Of a stretch of 64,000 nucleotides of DNA, positions 60,045 to 64,000 are shown piece after piece. Numbering within the stretch: the stretch's first letter is position 1; every line of letters begins with the position of its first letter. The position numbers were made by a program, and so were the translations under genes. The notes under the pieces are model-generated. The model was not told where the DNA came from and made no database searches. It saw only the letters and a list, made by a program, of their open reading frames with translations. The DNA is from Arthrobacter sp. B1I2 (GTDB lineage: Bacteria > Actinomycetota > Actinomycetes > Actinomycetales > Micrococcaceae), in assembly GCF_030816485.1 (NCBI RefSeq), contig NZ_JAUSYC010000001.1:1984001-2048000 (forward strand), written 5' to 3'.

Positions 60045-61751
60045 TCAGGGTTGTTTTGGATCGGTGTAGGCGATCGAGGAGGTGGCGAGCGAGAGGTCTA
60101 GGGTGTTCAGTGGATCGATTGATATTCGTATTGCCGTCACACTGAGCGGGGTGGACTTTGCTGTGCCGTGGTAGCCGGGCTGGTCAGGTTGGACGTTGAC
60201 CGTGATCGAAATCAGGGCGTTGACCTGTCCGAGGGCTTTGGCTAGGGCCGGTCCTACCGGGCTGGTCTGTTCTTGGACAGCGGTGTTGAGGGTTCCCACG
60301 ACTCCCAGGATGAGTCCATTGTGCAGTGCCTTGCCGGTGATGGCGGGCAGGGCGGCGGCCAGCCCCGAGGCCAGTGTGTTTAGGGCAGTCGTTGGTGGGT
60401 TTAGGCCGAGCAGTTTCAGTGATGTGGTCACCCGGGCAGCGGGTGTCCCGGATATCCCGTAGTGCAGGTCCAGCAGTTGACCGATGGTTACTGGTTCAAG
60501 GCCAAGGCTTATCTCGCCAACGGGAATGCCTAGTGTTCGGACGGTCACGGTTGCTGTGACACTGGCCGGGGTAGCGCGGATAGCCTGCTGCACTGCTGCG
60601 GTGACCTTGGCCCGCCAGGTATCCAGGACTTGGGTCAGCGCGCCGGACAGTTGGTTGGTGATGTCCTGAGTCAGGGCAATTTCGGTGTTCGGGGCCCTGC
60701 CGTTGAGGCTGTTGATCCCGCCCTCGGCCTTAGCGAGGTTGATGTGGGCAACGCCGGAGCCGAAGTTGATCTTGATGAGACCTTTAGCGTCGGTCATGGT
60801 GCTGGTGAGCAGGGCCCTCGCGGCTGTCAGATCGAGTTTTGACAGGTCAAGTTTCACTTCGGCTTTGACGTCGGCTGGGGTTACGGAGTTGAGGTCGCCA
60901 AGGAGCGGAGTGGCTGCGGTAATGAGGTCCTGCGCGACGGCTGCGGACAGCCCCGGTGTGGCGGCCAGCAGGTGGGCGTTCACACCCTGGAGGAGCGTGT
61001 CTGTTCCAGCCACTGCCGCGTCCAATGTCGGCATGTCAACGTTGAGATTTAGGGCTGACGCCTGGTAGGAGCGGTTTACGAGCGGCTGTGGCAGTGGGCC
61101 CTGCCAGCCGTTGCCGAGGTCACCACAATAGGTCAGCTCGGCGATACTCGACACGGCACCCACGTCGAGGCTTAGGCCGGCCAGTGCCGTGGGTACAACT
61201 GCCCCCAAGTTGAGCGTTGCCATGGCTGGGGGATCGGTGGGGTTCTGGGACTGTCCAACTCCCAAGGCGCCGCCGCTATCCGTGATCAATCCGCTGGCAG
61301 CGGTGGCGTTGCCGTTATTCACCGTTTGGCCCCATTGACTGTAGACGTCGGCGGATCCGACCGGCAGCCCGAGCGGGAGTGAGAGCAGAAGGAGGTCGGT
61401 GTTGATGGCGCTGGCATCCAACGGTGCCATGAACGTGTCTCGAGTAATGCGTAGGGCATTGGCGCTGGCGGTGCTGGTACCGGCGCCGTCATTGGTGACG
61501 CTGAGCCCTTTGAGTGCGGCCACCGAGTCCAGGTTCGAGTTCAGCAGCGTGCCGGAGAGCTGCCGGGCGGCGGCCGTCGTGGTTGTTCCGCTGTCCTGCT
61601 CACAACGGCCGTCCGTTCCAACGTTGGCGTGAACATACTCGTTGTCGGTCCAGGCCGCGTTTGTCAGAGTTGTGCCGGTAACGGCTAAAGACGCGGCCAG
61701 GATTCCACCGATCAGCAGGCGGCGTCTTAGTTGTCCCGCTGCCGCTCTCAC
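60045..61751 (-). CDS. Large secreted protein, choice-of-anchor G type
   Basis: The 568-residue protein has an N-terminal export signal ending AAWTDNEYVHANVGT, the alternate-type signal peptide motif used by SipW-processed proteins. The rest is Ala/Leu/Thr-rich and regular (LSLDVGAVSSIAELTYCGDLG, PVGEISLGLEPVTIGQLLDLHYG). It contains a conserved Cys in both halves and no membrane anchor. Members named choice-of-anchor G occur in Micrococcaceae and related actinobacteria. It is the last gene of the surface operon and overlaps the LPDTG protein gene by 4 nt. The function is probably structural. Confidence 0.8.
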   Translation of the reverse strand: MRAAAGQLRRRLLIGGILAASLAVTGTTLTNAAWTDNEYVHANVGTDGRCEQDSGTTTTAAARQLSGTLLNSNLDSVAALKGLSVTNDGAGTSTASANALRITRDTFMAPLDASAINTDLLLLSLPLGLPVGSADVYSQWGQTVNNGNATAASGLITDSGGALGVGQSQNPTDPPAMATLNLGAVVPTALAGLSLDVGAVSSIAELTYCGDLGNGWQGPLPQPLVNRSYQASALNLNVDMPTLDAAVAGTDTLLQGVNAHLLAATPGLSAAVAQDLITAATPLLGDLNSVTPADVKAEVKLDLSKLDLTAARALLTSTMTDAKGLIKINFGSGVAHINLAKAEGGINSLNGRAPNTEIALTQDITNQLSGALTQVLDTWRAKVTAAVQQAIRATPASVTATVTVRTLGIPVGEISLGLEPVTIGQLLDLHYGISGTPAARVTTSLKLLGLNPPTTALNTLASGLAAALPAITGKALHNGLILGVVGTLNTAVQEQTSPVGPALAKALGQVNALISITVNVQPDQPGYHGTAKSTPLSVTAIRISIDPLNTLDLSLATSSIAYTDPKQP

Positions 61752-62446
61752 GTTTTGCCTGCCCTTCTGCCGAGAAGCACAGCGATGAGCCCGGCCCCGA
61801 GAAGGGCGGCCGCAGCGGCGAGGAGGCCTCTGTTTCCGATCCCTGTATCGGGCAGGGCGCTGTCATTCGTTGGATCCTCGCCCATGACGGTGACTCCCAG
61901 CGCGAACGTGAAGGAGTCAGCGGTTTTGCTCCCATGAGGCCGGGTCAGGGTGAAAAGTATGTGCTCGTTTGTGCCCGCGATGACATCTCCAAGAGGGACA
62001 CGGGCCGTTGGCTCGTCTTCAAGAGCCACATCGGTCATGAGGGTCCTCGCGCCGGAAGCGCAGCTCAGATTGGAGTCGGGGCCGCTGTGCCCTGTCCACT
62101 GGGTCTCACAACGCTGCGCTGTGAGGACGTATCCCGTGCCCGGTTGTGTCAGCCCACCCTGCGGGATGAACTCCAGGAACCCGTTGGCAGCGGATTGACC
62201 AGTAAGATGCAGGCCGATCTGCCAGCTGAAACTGTCACCTGGATTAAGCCAGGCGATTGCAAGAGGTGATACGGATGACGTAAGGCTCAGCAGTCCCGGA
62301 TGGCCGTTTTCAACAACCTCTACCATCGGTTCAAAAACATCTGGCGGGGCGGCCGCCGCCGCGGATGGCGGGCCGAGGCATAAGGCGGCCCCGGCCACGA
62401 AACTGCTGACCGTGGCCCACCGAAGGGCCAGCTTAAACGGGATCAT
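61748..62446 (-). CDS. LPDTG-anchored surface protein
   Basis: The 232-residue exported protein has a signal peptide (about 1-30, RWATVSSFVAGAALCLGPPSAAAAA). An extracellular domain follows, then a sortase sorting signal LPDTG near residue 198, with a hydrophobic helix (GLLAAAAALLGAGLIAVLL) and basic tail RRAGKT. It would be covalently linked to the cell wall by sortase. It begins one nucleotide into the SipW stop (TGATG overlap). As the only wall-anchored member of the operon, it may hold the fibre proteins at the surface. Confidence 0.82.
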   Translation of the reverse strand: MIPFKLALRWATVSSFVAGAALCLGPPSAAAAAPPDVFEPMVEVVENGHPGLLSLTSSVSPLAIAWLNPGDSFSWQIGLHLTGQSAANGFLEFIPQGGLTQPGTGYVLTAQRCETQWTGHSGPDSNLSCASGARTLMTDVALEDEPTARVPLGDVIAGTNEHILFTLTRPHGSKTADSFTFALGVTVMGEDPTNDSALPDTGIGNRGLLAAAAALLGAGLIAVLLGRRAGKT

Positions 62447-63003
62447 CAGGAATCCGCCTGCATGGACGCGCGCGGACCCCGGCTCGTCCTGGGCCAGAAT
62501 ATCCAGGTGACAAGGGCTGCCATGGCAAGAGTGCAGACTCCCATAAGCCACGGAGTTTGCAGACGCATGACCCAGTAACCAAGGGCGGGTGCCGAGAACA
62601 ACAGTCTCTTGGCGGTCGGGACGTTGTAGCGGACCGGGTCCTCTGACTCGTTCGCGTCACCTTTCATAGTGAGGAGGACCTTTTGCGGATCCGCCGGATC
62701 GGTAACGTTTGCAACAACGCGGTGAGTGACCGGCAGGGCAGATGCCTCACGTTGGACCGTGGCCACATCACCTGGCTGTAACGATGCGGCCGGGACTTCC
62801 TGTACGACGGCGATGTCACCGGGATTGATCCCCGGTGACATCGACCCGGTCCGGAAGACAACCAGACTGACGTTCAGCACGGCTCCGGCCAGGACAGCAA
62901 GCAGACACAAGCCGCCGGCCATTGCCAGGACCGTCAGACCGGCTTCCTGACCGGCCTTTACCAGCCGCGATAAGAGTGGACTCTGGTTCTTACTGACCGA
63001 CAC
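62446..63003 (-). CDS. sipW: SipW-type signal peptidase I
   Basis: The 185-residue membrane peptidase has catalytic Ser 54 in FRTGSMSPGINPGDIAVV. The general base is His 94 in LPVTHRVVA rather than the usual Lys, so it is the ER-type (SipW) form. The third conserved box is TMKGDANESED. It has one N-terminal and one C-terminal membrane segment. SipW processes TasA-like fibre precursors. It overlaps the TasA-like gene by 14 nt and the LPDTG gene by 1 nt, so substrate and peptidase are co-produced. No Lys base is present, consistent with the family. Confidence 0.92.
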   Translation of the reverse strand: MSVSKNQSPLLSRLVKAGQEAGLTVLAMAGGLCLLAVLAGAVLNVSLVVFRTGSMSPGINPGDIAVVQEVPAASLQPGDVATVQREASALPVTHRVVANVTDPADPQKVLLTMKGDANESEDPVRYNVPTAKRLLFSAPALGYWVMRLQTPWLMGVCTLAMAALVTWIFWPRTSRGPRASMQADS

Positions 63004-63679
63004 TGCTGGTGAACCGCCATACGGGCACGGTGTTCAGCCCCTGAAGGTCCACGCTGGCCGTGGACGGAAGAGTCAGTGCAAAGCACAGGTTTTCCGGATC
63101 GCCCGGGGTACTGGCGTTAGCGCCTGCAGCCAGGGGAAAAGTCGTGGGGGACACGGCGGTCAGGGGTGACCCTGCCGGCACAACCACAGAACCGCCGTTC
63201 ACTGTCCCGGCCGCGCACGCAGCCTTACCTACACCCTTGAACACGCCATATGTGAGTGCGGCGTACAGGGCCGGACTGTTTTTCGTACCCTGGTCCAGGA
63301 CAGACTGGATACCCTCTGCGAGGGAAACATTGAGCGCCTCGGAGCCAGCAACAGTCCGGAGCTGCATAGGCGAGTACACGGTCTTCCCCGGGACCAGTTT
63401 TCCGGGATCGACCGAGAAGGTCAGCGCACCGCCGTTGGCATCCTTTTCATCGGTCCACTTCTCGGCGCCGGAATCCCCCGCCCACGTGTTCTGCTGCATG
63501 CGGTAAACGCCGGTGCCGGGAGTGTTAGGCCCCGTGCCGTCGCCGTTCCCGGAGCCGCCGAACACCCACTCGTTATCAGTCCATGCAGCCAAAGTGGCCG
63601 CGGCGCCTACCCCCAGAACCAGGCCTCCGGCCAGAAGAGCCCTACCCTTTGTCCAACGGCTCGCTTTTACAGTTTCCAC
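62990..63679 (-). CDS. TasA-like SipW-dependent secreted protein
   Basis: The 229-residue protein has a signal segment (about 13-31) followed by AAWTDNEWVFGGSG, the same alternate-type signal motif as the large secreted protein. After the cleavage site a beta-rich domain follows (GGALTFSVDPGKLVPGKTVYSPMQLRTVAGSEALNVSLAEG), resembling TasA/CotN fibre subunits. Two cysteines occur near residues 153 and 195. It is the first gene of the four-gene operon and overlaps sipW by 14 nt. It would form extracellular fibres; fibre formation is inferred from family. The predicted promoter is in the 126 nt upstream. Confidence 0.82.
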   Translation of the reverse strand: METVKASRWTKGRALLAGGLVLGVGAAATLAAWTDNEWVFGGSGNGDGTGPNTPGTGVYRMQQNTWAGDSGAEKWTDEKDANGGALTFSVDPGKLVPGKTVYSPMQLRTVAGSEALNVSLAEGIQSVLDQGTKNSPALYAALTYGVFKGVGKAACAAGTVNGGSVVVPAGSPLTAVSPTTFPLAAGANASTPGDPENLCFALTLPSTASVDLQGLNTVPVWRFTSSVGQ

Positions 63680-64000
63680 TTATCCCCCAATGAAATTTGA
63701 GACCACCACTGCGACGGCTCGCCGCAGTTGCTCGTTCCGTAAGACCATCAAACGGACTTGCTTTAAAGCTGAAAGAAAAGCTCAAGATTTCCCGAGTTTG
63801 CTGCATTATTCCGTGCCGGGGCACATAATCGCGACCGTGCCCGTTCGGGGCGGGTCAACAGATCGGTGTTGTCTGGTGCGGACCAGGACGACTTTATGCA
63901 GTGCTGGTTGGCGTTGCGGTCTCCGCCTCTGCTGGGCGGGCGACAGGTGGTCTTGCCTGAGGACGCGGGTATGGGCGCGACCAGAGGAGCTACCCCACAC
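63680..64000. other. Terminal 321-nt stretch, no supported gene
   Basis: The A/T-richer part (63680-63810) should contain the promoter of the surface operon; TTTAAAGCTGAAAGAAAAGCTC near 63760 is the most A-rich part. From 63806 a frame on the minus strand runs to the window edge (start not visible) encoding an Arg/His/Gln-rich peptide without family resemblance. It could be the end of an unseen gene or chance. I do not call it as a gene. Confidence 0.35.

Noticed and set aside
63806..64000. Minus-strand frame open to the window edge
   Set aside because: Its Arg/His/Gln-rich composition and lack of any family motif give no support; the start is outside the window.

Overview
The window reads as chromosomal DNA of a high-GC actinobacterium, most likely Micrococcaceae (Arthrobacter/Pseudarthrobacter type). 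The reasons are GC-rich codon use, frequent GTG starts, many 4-nt stop/start overlaps, an ANTAR regulator, a mycothiol-age style arsenate reductase, and a SipW/'choice-of-anchor G' surface operon. Naming the genus is inference. I saw no rRNA, tRNA, CRISPR array, intact insertion sequence or replication origin.

Layout. 1-8.6 kb: a partial membrane protein, a VIT-type transporter, an ANTAR/GAF regulator operon, an M20 peptidase overlapping a YbdK-type ligase, and two tandem secreted phosphoesterases. 8.8-16.3 kb: an SPW membrane protein, a phosphoribosyltransferase-hydrolase fusion, then a tightly coupled operon of acetate-CoA ligase, 2-oxoacid dehydrogenase E1-alpha, E1-beta, E2 and a free acyl carrier protein. 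16.3-24.3 kb: minus-strand ion and solute transport (NhaD/ArsB-like permease with CBS partner, APC permease, CPA antiporter, FAD monooxygenase, TrkA/TrkH potassium uptake). 24.4-29.2 kb: a sulfane-sulfur (persulfide) detoxification regulon with persulfide dioxygenase-rhodanese, thioredoxin, three rhodanese proteins, a frameshifted TauE/SafE exporter and a CstR-type repressor. Its control region carries three operator-like palindromes spaced exactly 21 bp apart. 29.4-36.3 kb: assorted membrane, YceI, PaaK-like, sensor kinase, hydrolase and FetB-like genes. 36.3-42.1 kb: KdpD and KdpE next to a KimA-like potassium transporter instead of KdpFABC. 42-47 kb: small genes plus an arsenic operon (ArsR, aquaporin, ArsC, flavoprotein).

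47.5-59 kb is a looser region of oxidoreductases and small hypothetical genes. It carries at least six copies of an intergenic imperfect palindrome (about 77 or 96 bp, ends GACGCGCA/TGCGCGTC). Several copies sit beside amputated gene ends: a multicopper oxidase tail, a zinc alcohol dehydrogenase tail, and a partial copy of an upstream regulator gene. This suggests repeat-associated deletion or duplication.

60-63.7 kb holds a four-gene overlapping operon: TasA-like protein, SipW-type signal peptidase, LPDTG-anchored protein and a large secreted protein. It is a probable surface-fibre or matrix system. The last 320 bases have no gene I can support.
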